Shown here piece after piece: positions 47,271 through 59,583 of a stretch of 64,000 nt of DNA. The DNA is from Ampelocalamus luodianensis (taxonomy: Eukaryota > Streptophyta > Magnoliopsida > Poales > Poaceae), in assembly GCA_036346255.1 (NCBI GenBank), contig CM070627.1, positions 32,696,143 through 32,760,142 of the forward strand, given 5' to 3'. Positions within the stretch are counted from its first letter, which is position 1; every line of letters starts with the position of its first letter. Under the pieces are notes generated by a model. It searched no databases, had not been told where the DNA came from, and was given only the letters and a program-made list of their open reading frames with translations. Both the position numbers and the translations under genes were made by a program.

Positions 47271-48012
47271 ATTGCAGAAATAGTTCACGGTTATGATATT
47301 GATTAACCTAATGCTTACAGAAGAAACAAGCAAGCTTATATTAAAGACAGCTCGATTTCAAAAAATTGTACTCAGGAAGTGAAGGTAGTTCGTTATGAGA
47401 TCTAATGAGACCTTATTTTTATCTTATTTTATTATCAGCTAACCACAGTCCAGAAAACTTTTTTCTTCTTAGTTGTATAACTGAAAATTCCTGGGTTTTG
47501 TTTGGTATACTGAGGTTACATAAGGCAAATGTTTTAGTTTTTTCTAGCCCTCCTAATATTTCTATTACTTATTTGTAATTGGGTCAGAAAAATTCTGACA
47601 GTGTATATTTGCAGGTCCAATACCATATGAGAGCACCAATTTATGTGTATTATGAACTTGGCAACTTTTACCAGAATCATCGCAGGTAAGATTCAACTTT
47701 ATTTAATTTCCTGGTCACTGTATTGATGTATCTGTCTTAGAAGAAGAATTTATGTGTCGTCTCTTGCTGAACAAAGGAATTTGTTGATGCTGAATAGGTA
47801 TGTCAAAAGTAGAAGCGATAAGCAACTACGCTATGGGATGAAATTCACATATAGCTCATGCAGTCCTATAGAAAGGAATAATGGCCTTCCCATTGTTCCC
47901 TGTGGATTGATTGCCTGGAGTTTGTTCAATGATACTTATGGTTTTACCCGTGGATCAATGAAAATAATGGTTAATAGGAAAAATATTTCATGGAAAAGTG
48001 ATCGGATGCAAA
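47271..48012 (+). pseudogene. Captured ALIS/CDC50 (LEM3) family gene fragment
   Basis: Three exon-like pieces with proper splice borders. 47271-47384 (GTGCAG| to AAG|GTAGTT; YRRNKQAYIKDSSISKNCTQ with one TAG). 47615-47685 (TTTGCAG| to GCAG|GTAAG; YHMRAPIYVYYELGNFYQNH). 47798 to about 48012 (GAATAG|; YVKSRSDKQLRYGM, SSCSPIERNNGLPIVPCGLI, AWSLFNDTYGF). These are signature blocks of ALA-interacting subunits, the non-catalytic CDC50/LEM3 partners of P4-ATPase lipid flippases. Both the cytosolic N-terminal and the C-terminal membrane segments are missing, so no functional subunit is made. Confidence 0.88.
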
Positions 48013-48540
48013 CAAGTGCTACATCCATGGATAGTTTTGTGATGACCTTGTAAGTGGAATTGCTCATTCAGGATGATGGACACACTACTTATGAATTTTT
48101 GTGGTCTTTTGTTATGACTCATTTATCATTTCAATACTTGTACGTAATATCATTTAGTTATCATTCGAACACTTATATGATAAGAATGTGATATCTCCAG
48201 CTTCATCTATCGCAGCGTGAACAATACAAAATTTGCTTATACACAGTTCTAATCCATCATGAAGTGTAAATGCAATGTAACCTGGCATTGTGTACAGATA
48301 CAACGTATATACATTCACATGGTCTAAAGAAATTTAGGGGAAAATCTATAATTTGTGTACAAATACATAGGAGAGACACAAATATAATTGAATTATTACA
48401 ACCAGGGGTAACATGGTCTATTTGCCTTTAGTCCTCCCTCATATGATTTTTGGAGTCAACCTACTAGCCAAACGCTTTCAACAGATAGCTCCAGATTCTC
48501 AGAGAAGTTGATTCTCAGAGAATCAGGAGCAGAATCTGAA

Positions 48541-49060
48541 AAATGAGAATCTGCAGTGTCAAGACTATATCCTTGGAAGATGTACCAGTAGTCAGAGAAT
48601 TTCCAGATGTCTTTCCAGATGAGTTACCTGGAATGCCACCAGATAGAGACCTAGAGTTCGTCATCAACTTAGTTCCAGGAACCGCACAAATTTCCAAGAG
48701 ACCCTACCGCCTTCCTGTTGATATTTGGTCAAGCTGAAGAAGCAAATCGAAGAGATGCAAGAACAAGGATTTGTCCGACCAAGTTCTTCGCCTTGGGGAG
48801 CCCCAGTGATCTTTGTTCCAAAGAAGGATAGCACCTAGCAAATGTGTGTAGATTATTGCTCACTCAATGAAGTCACCATCAAGAACAAGTACCCTCTGCC
48901 GAGGATTGATGATTTGTTTGACCAGTTAAAGGGAGCCAGAGTGTTCTCAAAGTTAGACATGAGATCAGGATATCATCAGTTGAAGATTCGTCAAGAGGAT
49001 ATACCCAAGACAGCTTTCTCCACCTGATATGGGCTATATGAGTTCATAGTCATGCCCTAT
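48541..49060 (+). pseudogene. Gypsy reverse transcriptase, N-terminal half
   Basis: Resumes the polyprotein with VPVVREFPDVFPDELPGMPP, ISKRPYRLPVD, then (after a frameshift near 48728) FVRPSSSPWGAPVIFVPKKD, a stop, and CVDYCSLNEVTIKNKYPLPR, DDLFDQLKGARVFSKLDMRS, GYHQLKI. It ends at FIVMPY, where a solo LTR with a CCTAT target repeat is inserted. Confidence 0.92.
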
Positions 49061-52000
49061 TGTAATAGCCCAAATTTCAAATTCCAGTTGAAAATTAAAA
49101 TTAAAATTATTTTGGTGGTTTTTCTAAAAAAATTAAAAGTGTTTACTTAATTAATTTAAAGATAAATAAACTTATTTGCAAAATTAAAAGCCAACATTAA
49201 GTTGGAAATAATTTTATTAAGTCCAAAATGAGTATGGGAATTTCTCTAAATTTTTCCATAATTTTTGGAATTATTTTGCTATTTTCTAAAGCTTATTTGA
49301 ATTACCAGAATTAAATCAAATAGAAAACCAAAAGAAAATCCTCAAAATAGTTTCGGGCCGAAACCCAAACCTCGGCCCAAACCGCCGCCCACACCTTCTT
49401 TCCCCTCATCAAATCCCAGCCGTCGGATTAAAATCCAACCGCCCGCACCCCCTCTCCCTTTCTCTTCGCCGCACGCTCAATCGCTGACCGTTGGATCTGA
49501 ATCAGACGCCACCGCTTCGCCCCCCTTTCCTTTCGCTGACACGTGGGCCCACGCCAGCGTCGTCTTCCTCGCCGCTTTCTTCTCCAATGCGCAACCACCA
49601 TTGACGTGCCCGCGCCGAGCTTTGAAAACGGGGGCCTCCAACTACCCCGACGTCCTCGCGTCATCGCGCACGACCCGCCCTATCGCCGCACATGACCCCC
49701 ACTCTCTCCTCCTCTTCCTTCGCGTGCGTGCGCACGATCTCGCAACCGCCACCACCACATCTCCCACGTCACGCCGCTCCCGGCCGCCTCTCGCTATAAA
49801 AGGGAGCACAGTGAGCCCCTGTTTCACCTCATTCCGATCGCACCACTCACTCCTCTCCTCTCGCGCTCGTCTCGCCGTAATCAAGGTTTTCGTCGCCGCC
49901 GATTGCACCGCCGCCATCGACGCCGCATCCTCGCCGCCGCCACCATCGGCATCGCCATCTCCTCGCGAACCCGACGTGCGCCTCGCCTTCGCCGGAGGAT
50001 CACCGGAGCGCTACTTCACCGTCGAGTCGAACTTCGCCGCCGCTTTCGTCCTCGTCACCGACCACCGCTTCGCCCCCTTCCGTCGCCGTGGTGATCACCG
50101 TAACCCCCGCACTCCCCTCTAGCTTTTGCGCGCCTCACCAGAGCTCGCCCTAGCGTGGAACGCCGGCGACCCTCAGTCCCGACGCCGGCGCCGCATGTGC
50201 CGACGTGGCTCGGCCACGTAGACGACGCGTCAGCGCCACGTCCCATCCCTTGTCCGAGTCACCGTCCGCGTGCAGCCACGTCAGCGTGCACATGCCACCT
50301 CAGTGCCCCCCGAGCCAAAAGCTCGTAGGCTCAGTCTTCATGAGCCGTGTCTATGACACGTGGGGCCCACAAGTCAGAAATTGTTTTAAAATCCTTTAAT
50401 TCAGAAAATATCAGGGTTGATGTCATCATTGCGCAATAAAATGATTTTTCTTTAGAAAAATAAATCAAGAAAATCTAATAAATTCAAAATTTAGGTTTTT
50501 AATAGATTTAAACTTCAAAAATTCATATCTTTTGCATCTGAACTCCAAATTGGGTGATTCAAGTTGTAAAATTTGTATAAAATTATAGTCTAGCTAACTA
50601 AACCAAAATATTTCAATTTGGAGTTAATTTGATCTGTATTTTTGAATTTATTTGAATTTAAATTGAATTTGTCGTATTTTCGCGTATAGACTTCGACGAC
50701 TCCGGAGAGTTCGACCATCCCGAGGATCTAGATTTTAAGGACATCAACGAAGGCAAGTTATACCATTGATCATGTTGATCCCATTAATTAAATTTATTTC
50801 TAGTTTTTAAATTACTTAATGCATGCATATGTTTATACAATTATTTCAATACCCTGTTTTATACATGGTTATTCCAATATTCATTGTATGGCCAATTTGA
50901 TTGTTGGGTATGTTTACCTTGTCACCACTAGACGAAATGAATACAAAATAGTCATATGCTTAGCCATGCTTGGACCACACTTATGAATTTGGGAAGGTTT
51001 AGCCAAATCTTGTACAAAATTGATTTAAATTTGACACTGTGGTATTGTTTTACCACAAAGGGTTTATAAAGAGGGTTTTACTCTAAATAAAATCAAAAAT
51101 GGGTTTGAACTTGGGCGAATTGGTTGAATGGTGGGTGCAGGTTTATGCACGGGTTTAATCTGGTTAAGATTAAGGCCCAGGGTTTGTTTGACAGACGCCC
51201 AAGTCAATTGAGGACCGTTCTTTGAGCCGCTTTTTGCTATGCCTTACCGTACCACCACATGTCCTATATGGGCAGGATTTGGCTAATTAATTTGTAATAT
51301 TTTAGTGTATTTGTGCCATGTTGATTGTGTGGGTGTCGGTTAGACATTTATTCTCACCTGGTGCAAGAGGGGGCTCCCGGAGGACGGTTAGTCCAATGGA
51401 AGTGAAACCTTAGCGGGCATAAGTACATTAGGACAAAACATTGTAAAGGCCTCATGATAACTGCTCAGTCGCACGCCTACGGAAGCGTGTATTGGGCGAC
51501 ATAATGAGCATGTCATCTCGTGTGGATAAAGTTGTACAGACTCTGCAGAGTAGAAAACTATTCAAATAGCCACGTCAGCGGTCATGGATATTCTAGCAAG
51601 GCCACTTGAAGTTAGATTTATTTTTGGTTTTCAAAATGTTTTATCAAATAGTTTGAGGATGGTTAATCCTTGTGAAAAATTTGGCGGTCAGCCATGTGAT
51701 AGGAGGGTATCCTTCACCTGTTCATTGGAGGTTATCCATACTATAACATTGACATTTTAAAATCTGATTTTAGTTATATTATGAAAATGGCCTTGGAAAT
51801 TACTATGGATATATAAATTGAAAATGTCGCTTTACGCAAAATAACCTCCAATTGGGTTTTCATTCCATATTGGGTGTAGCTTGCAAGAACGATAGTAGTG
51901 CTAACTCTTGCTGAATAACTTTTATTCAGGAGAAGACTTCTTCCCCGACGGTGAGGACCAGGACGTTTAGGCCTTCGACTCCAGACGATTGCCTGTGGCG

Positions 52001-52211
52001 AATCGTGTGGCTCACTTTATTACTATGCCTCCGCAATGTTATTTACTTTTTGCTTATCAGACTCAGTTGTATTAAACATTTGATTATATAATGTTATTTA
52101 AGTTTTCGTGATATGATTGTGATATCAATTTTGTGAGACTGTGTACACTGGAAATCCTAGACTGGTGTATGAACACAGAGAATTCGGGATCCTTCATTCC
52201 CGGGTTCGACA
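49061..52211 (+). mobile_element. Solo Ty3/gypsy LTR inserted in gypsy RT (3151 bp)
   Basis: TGTAATAGCCC start and GGGTTCGACA end, flanked by perfect CCTAT (49056-49060 and 52212-52216). The RT frame MPYGLTNA is restored across it. TATAAAAG near 49795. Exon-2-like segment 50690-50752, GC donor at 50753, exon-3-like segment 51930-51970 after TATTCAG with TAG stop; acidic and frame-compatible. Hairpin 51472-51489, palindromes 51541-51550 and 51558-51569. Confidence 0.95.
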
Positions 52212-53705
52212 CCTATGGATTGACCAATGCCCTTGCTTACTTTATGAACTTGATGAATAAATTATTCATGGAATATTTGGATAAGTTCATCATTGTCTTC
52301 ATTGACGATATTCTAGTATATTCCAAAAGTGAAGAAGAGCATGAAGAACACCTTCGCTTGGTCCTGAATAAGCTTAGAGATCATCAACTCTATGCTAAAT
52401 TTGCTAAGTGTGAGTTTTGGATGAAGGAAGTTATCTTCTTGGGACACGTCATGTTTGCAAAAGGAGTCGCCGTTAACCCTAGTAAAGTTAAGGATGTGCT
52501 CAATTGGGAGTCACCCAAGTCAGTGCCTCAGATCAGAAGTTTCCTTGGAATGGCAGGATACTACCGCCGGTTTATAGAAGGTTTCTCCAAGATGGCAAGA
52601 CCCCTCATGCAGTTATTGAAGAAAGAAAAGAAATTTGATTGGACGCCAGAATGTGAGCAAAGTTTTCAAGAACTAAAGAAGAGCTTGATCACCGCTCCAG
52701 TGTTGACTTTGCCAGATGTCCGAAAGGATTTTGATATTTTCTGTGATGCCTCACGGCAAGGTCTGGGTTGTGTCCTAATGCAAGAAAGGAAGGTAGTAGC
52801 ATATGCTTCACATCAGTTGAGGCCTCATGAAGAAAATCACCCCACCCATGACTTAGAATTGGCTGCCATAGTGCATGCTTTGAAGATATATCGTCATTAC
52901 CTCATCGGTAATCGCTGTGAAGTTTACACTGACCATCAAAGCTTGAAGTACATTTTCACTCAAGCTGATCTCAATATGAGGCAAAGAAGATGGTTAGAGT
53001 TGATCAAGGATTACAACATCGGAATCCATTACCATCCGGGCAAAGCTAATGTTGTAGCAGATGCTTTAAGTAGAAAAGTCTATTGTAATACTTTGATGAT
53101 CAAGGAAAGACAGCCAGCACTACATGAAGAATTCCAGAAGCTTAATCTGGAATTGGTTGAAGAAGGTTACTTAGCTGCTTTGGAAGTTCAGCCTACCCTT
53201 CAAGGTCATATCAGAAAGGCTCAGACTGAAGATGCAGATATCAAGGAGATTAAAAGTAACATGAAGAAGGGTAAATCCCTAAGGTTTTCAGAAGATGAAC
53301 AAGGAACCATTTGGTTCAATAAACGTATTTGTGTGCCAGACCAGAAAGAACTTAAGCAGTTGATACTAAAGGAGGCTCATGAAACCTTGTATTCCATTCA
53401 CCCCAGAAGCACTAAGATGTATCAAGATCTCAAGGAATTTTATTGGTGGCCTAGCTTGAAGCGAGAAATTGCTGAATACATAGCTCAGTATGATGTTTGC
53501 CAGTGAGTTAAAGCCGAGCATCAGAGACCTGCTGGACTCATGCGACCATTACCGATCCCTAAATAAAAGTGGGAAGAAATTGGCATAGATTTCATCACCG
53601 GTCTGCCAAGGACAAGAGCTGGTTACGATTCAATCTGGGTAATCGTGGATCACTTAACAAAAGTTGCACACTTCATCCCTGTCAAGACCACGTACTCCTA
53701 GCAAA
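52212..53705 (+). pseudogene. Gypsy RT C-terminus, RNase H and integrase N-terminus
   Basis: A long frame open to 53506. RT second half with the VFIDDIL catalytic motif (about 52293-52313), the thumb region (FLGMAGYYRRFIEGFS), RNase H (FCDASRQGLGCVLMQ, YTDHQSLKYIF, ADALSRK) and the integrase zinc-binding region (HETLYSIHPRSTKMYQDLKE, YDVCQ). Stops follow at 53504 and 53562. Part of the integrase core remains (IDFITGLPRTRAGYDS, VDHLTKVAHFIPVKTTYS) before the sequence breaks at about 53705. The remaining integrase, any chromodomain and the 3' LTR are absent. An ATG at 52133 lies in the solo LTR and is not the gene's own start. Confidence 0.93.
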
Positions 53706-55249
53706 CCTTTCCACCATTACTCATTTTGTTAGAAGGATGGGCATCTTGTGGATTTCTGCTTTCGGCGTGTCAAACACATGCGTCGAGCCTGCTTCTAAGT
53801 CTTCGAGTGGGCATAGTTTTTCTTGTGACATGCACACTAAAATGCCTAGCATAACGACTCGCTTTGTTGTTGGTTTCTTTGACACCTTTTCTAGTGGTGT
53901 TGGACAGCATCGTGACTCAGTCTCTGTGGTTTTGGTCCACGGGTCGCCCTGATGTAGGATTTTCGTCGTTTCCCAAGAGGTGGACCTTGTTTTCTCCATC
54001 GAGGTGCGCAGTCACGGCGAGTATTTGTGAGTTCCTTTGGTGCTTTTGTTGGTTCTCATCATGGTGCTTTCAAGCAAGGTCATCATCGTTTTTCTAGATA
54101 TTGATCTCGTTTTCCTCATCGAGTTGTCCACTCGCGGCATGCCTCCAAGGATATTGTTGGATCTTCTTACATGAACCATCATTTGCATCATGCTAACTCA
54201 CATAATGGTTCAATTGCTTCTAATGGTTGTGTATCCAAGCTTTGGGTTCCCAAGTATTTATTTACTAACCCTTCGAGATCCAAGACTTGGCATCTCTTCT
54301 TATTTATAGGTACCAGGGATGTGGGTTGGAGAACATGGACTTGAAAGGTTCCAGTCTTTTGCTTCATCATGTGATCAGAACACTTGATGGTTCTCTATTC
54401 CCTTTGATGACCTCCAAGAGACATATGCTTTCATGTTTAGCGTCTTCACCTACTTTATGAGCTATCTTACACCTTCATGCTTTTACATTCATGATTATTC
54501 TTTCTTGGAATGTTGTGCTTATGCATATGCTCACTTGTATCATACCGACATGTGTTACTCTTCTCATATATTTTATCATGTCTTTGCTAGTATCTTGCTT
54601 ATGTATCCATGTGCTAGATTGTTGTTTATTATTTTTATGGATGTATGAGCTTGGTTTTGTCATCATAAGCTTGTGTTGTTTTGATATATTTATTATCTTG
54701 CTCTTGTTGATGTTTTGCTCTATGTATCTATATGCTTACTTGATATCTATGTTAGCATACATTATACATGATTTGTTCTATGACATGTTTTATGATTACA
54801 TGGTATTATGCCTTATCGTTAATTGTGGACACATGAGGTTTTCCATAGCTTCACTAGCATACTTTACCCTTGACTTGATGTATGATTTATGACATGTCAT
54901 TTGCTTACTTGTTCTCATGCCTTATTGTGGATTATGGATATCTTGAGCTTTATCATATCTTAGATAGCATGTAGTATTCATGATTTGTTCATTACCATGC
55001 CTTAGTCATTCATGCTTATGCTCTGAATTGTTTCTTTTATGCTTATATGAGCTTTGGATCGTCTACTGCTATTTTTGTTGGTCGTGTCTCGGTACTGTTT
55101 TTCTGGATCATGTCTCACTAACCCAGTACTAAGGCATAGACTTCTTCAATCTCTTTGGTGTAGTCTTTTCAGTTAAAAAGGAGAACATGTGGTTCATGAC
55201 TCCAGCTGTTGGTTCTCCTTGCTCATGTGTGCATTCAATGATGGCTATC
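53706..55249 (+). pseudogene. Copia interior: gag knuckle and spacer, right of gypsy
   Basis: Reads KDGHLVDFCFRR at about 53730-53770, the second half of a copia-type CCHC knuckle (upstream Cys positions damaged, one TAG). Degenerate SKLWVPKYLFTNPSR-like spacer (about 54235-54275) typical of copia gag-pol follows. From about 54400 the sequence is AT-rich and non-coding. I take it as the continuation of the copia element entered at 40510. Confidence 0.55.
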
Positions 55250-58010
55250 TGTCGGGACCCAAATATGCAAATCTGGACCCTCTTTGTATACTATACTAGT
55301 CCAGGATCACGCTAGTGCACACAGTGGCAATATCGATGAAATATCATTTTATATGCAAAGATAACTAAGAAATAGGCAAATAACAATACTTGTCAAAGTA
55401 ACGACCTTAAGGTCAGCTTACAATTAATGCCTCAAAAGGCGAGTAACTCAAATAAGCTGTAGTGGAAGGAAACAGAATAACTTTAGTGAAGCTCATCCAT
55501 ATGCCCACAGACAATCGACTGGGGTAGCGCGACCTAGTTCTCCATAATCCTTAAAGTAGACCTTATTGACCAACGATGAACCGATGCAGCCTTCTTCAAC
55601 AGAACAACACTGTTTATAGCAAAGTGAGTACATAGAGTACTCAGCAAGTCGCACTACAGAATGTAATTATAGATGATATCTTATTCCAAAGGATATGTCA
55701 TCTATGGTTCTTTTGCATAAAAGCAACAGTTGTAATTGAATATGAATAATAAATTGAAAGTGTAATTTAAAACAAATAACAATAATAATTTTAACAAATA
55801 TTTTCACAAAGCTCACATAACCTAATCAATTTCTTTCACACAGCTGCATAAGTTTACTCACACAGCTATCCCTCCCAATTATTTAATGAAAGTCTACCCA
55901 TTGTGTGAAATCCCCAAGAATGTCCATGACCGTGGACTATTCGAATAGATTAATTAACACTCTGCAAAGGTTTGTACACTTTACCCACAAGATGCAATCA
56001 GTTTGATCGGAGCTGGTCACAACAAAACCTTTCTGAAACTTCATCTTGACAATTGACCCTCCCTATGTGTTTTACCGTCGTACCAACCCTGACGAAGTGC
56101 TTTGGTCCGACGCACATCGTTGGACCTGGAGACGACAAACCACTCATAAGTGTGACCCGACACAGTAGTACACACCTCCATCCTAACACACAGGCTAGCC
56201 TACATGCCTGAGTAGTCAATGCCAAAAGTCCGTAGTTTACTAAGTTAGGCATGTCCCATATCAGCCATGTGGGCATATAGTTATGACTTAGTTCAATGGC
56301 GCAAAAAGTTAAATCATTAATTGACCAAGGCGAGACTACCTAATTTCTAACCAAATTACCAAGATTCATATTTTTTTTCAAGCATAAAGTTCCACCATAT
56401 CACAATTCTTTCCACTCTCCTTAGTCTAAATCTTTTTCCACCCTGTTGGTTAAGTGCATTACATGCCATCAACGAGTAACAGCATACATCACATAGTTTT
56501 TCCACAAAGTTTCATAATCATTTAGTCAAGTTTAGATTTACAGTTCAAGATGATATCAATGACCCGTTGCATGGCTAAGCAAACTATTCATGTCTAACCA
56601 ACCCACATTGGTGCTATGATAATAGCAACTAATAATTAACCAAGCTAGCGTGACAAAATATCATGGTAATACAATGAGCAAAGTGGATATAATCAAATGG
56701 GTGAATAGCTAATCCCAAAACACTTAAAGAATTAAATAGTTAAAATAACATGTAATAATTTGAATCAAAGTAGCTTTGAAAAACTGGGTTCAACATGCTC
56801 AAAGGTACAACTTGCCTTGGTATAGCAATGATATTCTTATTTTATCTTCAATCTTCTACTTCCTTGACCTTTAGCCCATTCGGACAATTCCGGAACTTCA
56901 ACGTCTAACGAGAGAGAAAACACAAAAAACAAACAAAACTCAAAAAGACAAATAGAATAAACTCCAAATTGAAATTGAATGGTACAGGAAGGTAGATCTT
57001 GAATTCAAATGAATTTATAAACTTGAATGAGTTCAATCGGAGTTCATATGAGGGAGAACGAGCTCTCAGAAGTTTGATCTGAAAGGAAAATACTGAAAAT
57101 GAAAGGGAGAAAGAAACCGACAGGTGGGGCCGAGGGAATATTCCTAAGAATCTTTATTTTTAGAATTTTGGAAAAATAGCTGAGTGTATGACATGTGGGA
57201 CCCACTAATATTTATGAATTTCTAGAATTAAAAGAATTACAGAAAAAAGAAGAGTGATCGATACCATTGGTCTATGGACCAAATCCACAGTGGACTGAGC
57301 TCATGCAGCTGAGTTGACTGTGGGTTGACTTGACAAATGGGGCCTGCATGTAAGTGTGAGAGAGTTGGATCTATGGATCGGATTGGGTAGATGACACGTG
57401 GACAGTGACAATGCTGACACGTCATGCACACGACGACCACGTGGCGACGAGGTGGTAGGGTCGGGTGAGGTGGTGTTGACATGGCTCCAGTGAGGTGGCA
57501 AGGTAGCATGGTGGTGCTTGCGTGAGAAGGTCGCCAGCGACAGCAGCTACGGCGGAGGCGAAGAAGATGCAAAACAGAACAAGGGCGACGATGCGAACGA
57601 GGTGACGTAGGTGCGGCGGCGAGGAACGGTGTCAATTGTAGATGGCGGCTTGTATGGTGGCGACGCACTATGACGTAGTTCCGGTGATGGAAACACGAGC
57701 ATCGGGTAGAACGCAACGCGGGGAGTAAGGTGGTAGGGTCGATGAAGGCGGGAGCTCACGGAGTGATGAGGAACAACTAATGAAGGGCGGTGGCCGGAGA
57801 TGAGAGAGAAGAGAGGAATCTCAAGCTAAGGTGGACCAAACTCGAAATCAAAAGTGTAGAAGCGTAGATCAGGGCGAGGGACACATGGTGACATAGACAG
57901 AATAGGAAATTCCCAACTAAGCTTTATTAATTTATGAAAAATTGGTAAAAAAATTTAAGAACCTAAATTACTCAAAAGTTTTTTTGAAAACCCAAATTTT
58001 GGGACATACA
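55250..58010 (-). mobile_element. Solo Ty3/gypsy LTR, antisense (2761 bp)
   Basis: On the minus strand it starts TGTATGTCCCAAAATTTGGG at 58010 and ends GGGTCCCGACA at 55250, flanked by perfect CTATC (55245-55249 and 58011-58015). It keeps the GC donor AAG|GCAAGT (exon-2-like 56904-56816) and CTATTCGAATAG (55937-55948), with a damaged CTCTGCAAAG (55960-55969) and the second hairpin (55921-55937), but the acidic frame is broken. Confidence 0.93.
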
Positions 58011-58963
58011 CTATCACTTCTTGGGGATGTAGTACGGTCCAACTTCTACTCCTTCGACTATATCTCACCACCAAGCGGTGCGACACAAGTTCAAGGCCCT
58101 ATGCTTTACAATTGTGTACGGTACTCCTATCCTGCTTTGCATAGAATCTGATTCTTATTCAGTTGTTGGGCTTATTGAGTTCAGGGTAGATAGGAGGTAC
58201 ACCTCTAGCATGTATCCTTTCTAGGCAGTCTTTCTTATCTCTTGATTTGCTAGGATGAACTATCTTCACAGCCTAGGTCAAGCTTGTCACTCCAATCACT
58301 AGTAGCAGGCTTTGGGTAGCTTGTCTTTGAGGAACTTTGGCGAAAACTAGTGTTGATGTTTCGCTCCCTAGTTGTGAGAGTTTCTTTCCCTAGAGACCAT
58401 GTGGAGTAAGAGGCTCTTTGTACTAGAGTTTGTGAAGTCCATAGCTTTGGTTTGTGCCCACTTTGCCGATGGTTTCAGTTGTTATACTCCTACAAGTGGT
58501 GTCTTCCCCTTTCAAGTGGTTTCATTGTTTTTTTATTTGGTCTTTTTTTGGTGCAACATTCAATCAAACAGGAAAAGATCGTAACTTTGACAATAATCTT
58601 CAAAATCTTTGATTAGAATAGACTCCTTATGTCCTAGAGAATATGTGTTTCAAATTTCATAAAGTTTAGAATTGTAAATCAAAAGTTGGATCAATTAGTG
58701 ATTTTAAAATCGGGTTGGTCTGATCGTACTATTCACCAGTCTAACTGCACCATTCACTGGTTTGACCGGTTCAATGGGGATTTAGCAAGTTTTAATTTTT
58801 TGTTGCCTTGTTACTGTTTGAATGATTCTTTTTTATATTCACATCTCCATATAGTTATTGAAGTGAAAAAAACATTAAATTTCTTGAGACAAAAGAATTT
58901 AAAGAAACCATCGATTATATGACACCTATTCGACCCATTTCTAATCGCCTCTTCAGTCCAACA
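58011..58963 (+). mobile_element. Copia-type LTR 3' portion, terminal end
   Basis: From about 58570 it matches the last 400 bp of the LTR ending at 40023, including GGTTTGACCGG-type words (58720-58780), and ends CAGTCCAACA at 58963. This marks the right limit of the transposon cluster. LTR orientation is plus, towards the antisense of the neighbouring gene. Confidence 0.65.
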
Positions 58964-59583
58964 TAATCACATTGGTTTTCAAATAATTACCTAGCTAACA
59001 ATTGGTACATGTTGTTTGCCTGCTCACTTGGTAGATGCACGCATTGGTACCATGTGTGGGGCTGGACATACATGTCCCTGTTCGTTGGTCAGCAGAGCAC
59101 TGTGGGTTCCTACAGTCACCCCTAATTTCAGGGAACTGAAAAACAAGCATAATAGATGGATCATGTAACAATGACATTTGGAAGTGCACGAGCCACCATA
59201 TGAGACGCTTGGTAAACTTGTCAGCAATTTAAGCTACCAGTTAAAGCTCTGCAAGTCCCTAAACATTTAACAGATCTGACAAAAAAAAAAAAAGAGGTTA
59301 TGTTCCTTTCCATGAATGTTTTAAGTTCCTTCTCGGATACATGCATATATTAAAATGAAATTTAGTAGGTACACATACATACGATAGCATTGCTTGCTAA
59401 GTTTATGATCAGATCATCTCATAAAAAATTTCATTCCAATTGAAAATGAAAATTAACTCCTTGGTAACATAAGGCAAATTGATATTCGTCATGCTTGGCT
59501 TTCCATTGATCATCTTCGAGAATTTCCGATGAATACGTTGCATCTTCATCTCAACGGGCTGTCTGGGTCAAAGCAGGAGCAGA
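58964..59583 (-). other. 3' flank / probable 3' UTR of RSA1-like gene
   Basis: Non-repetitive by eye, between the LTR end and the stop codon of the minus-strand gene. Contains an A-run at 59281-59293. No canonical AATAAA signal seen on the minus strand, so the cleavage site is undefined. Confidence 0.45.

Larger units (their letters stand above)
45971..48540 (+). mobile_element. Gene-fragment-carrying DNA insertion within gypsy pol
   Basis: About 2.57 kb separates protease from RT of the gypsy polyprotein. The left end reads GGCCCTGTTTGG after TTA, a form common in PIF/Harbinger- or hAT-type termini. Subterminal blocks rich in GATTCTC at the left and GAGAATC at the right suggest degenerate inverted ends. 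No clear target duplication was found. It contains exons and introns of an ALIS/CDC50-like gene, so it resembles a Pack-type element. Superfamily uncertain. Confidence 0.65.

Noticed and set aside
52133..52211. N-terminal extension of the RT frame from ATG 52133
   Set aside because: Belongs to the solo LTR; the retroelement coding sequence begins at 52212 after the CCTAT target repeat.
53864..54892. Open frames rich in hydrophobic residues
   Set aside because: AT-rich copia spacer translated by chance; no conserved domain and frames overlap.
57237..57716. 159-codon minus-strand frame
   Set aside because: His/Ser/Arg-rich frame in the GC-rich leader of the antisense solo LTR; no domain and no conservation with the leaders of the other LTRs.
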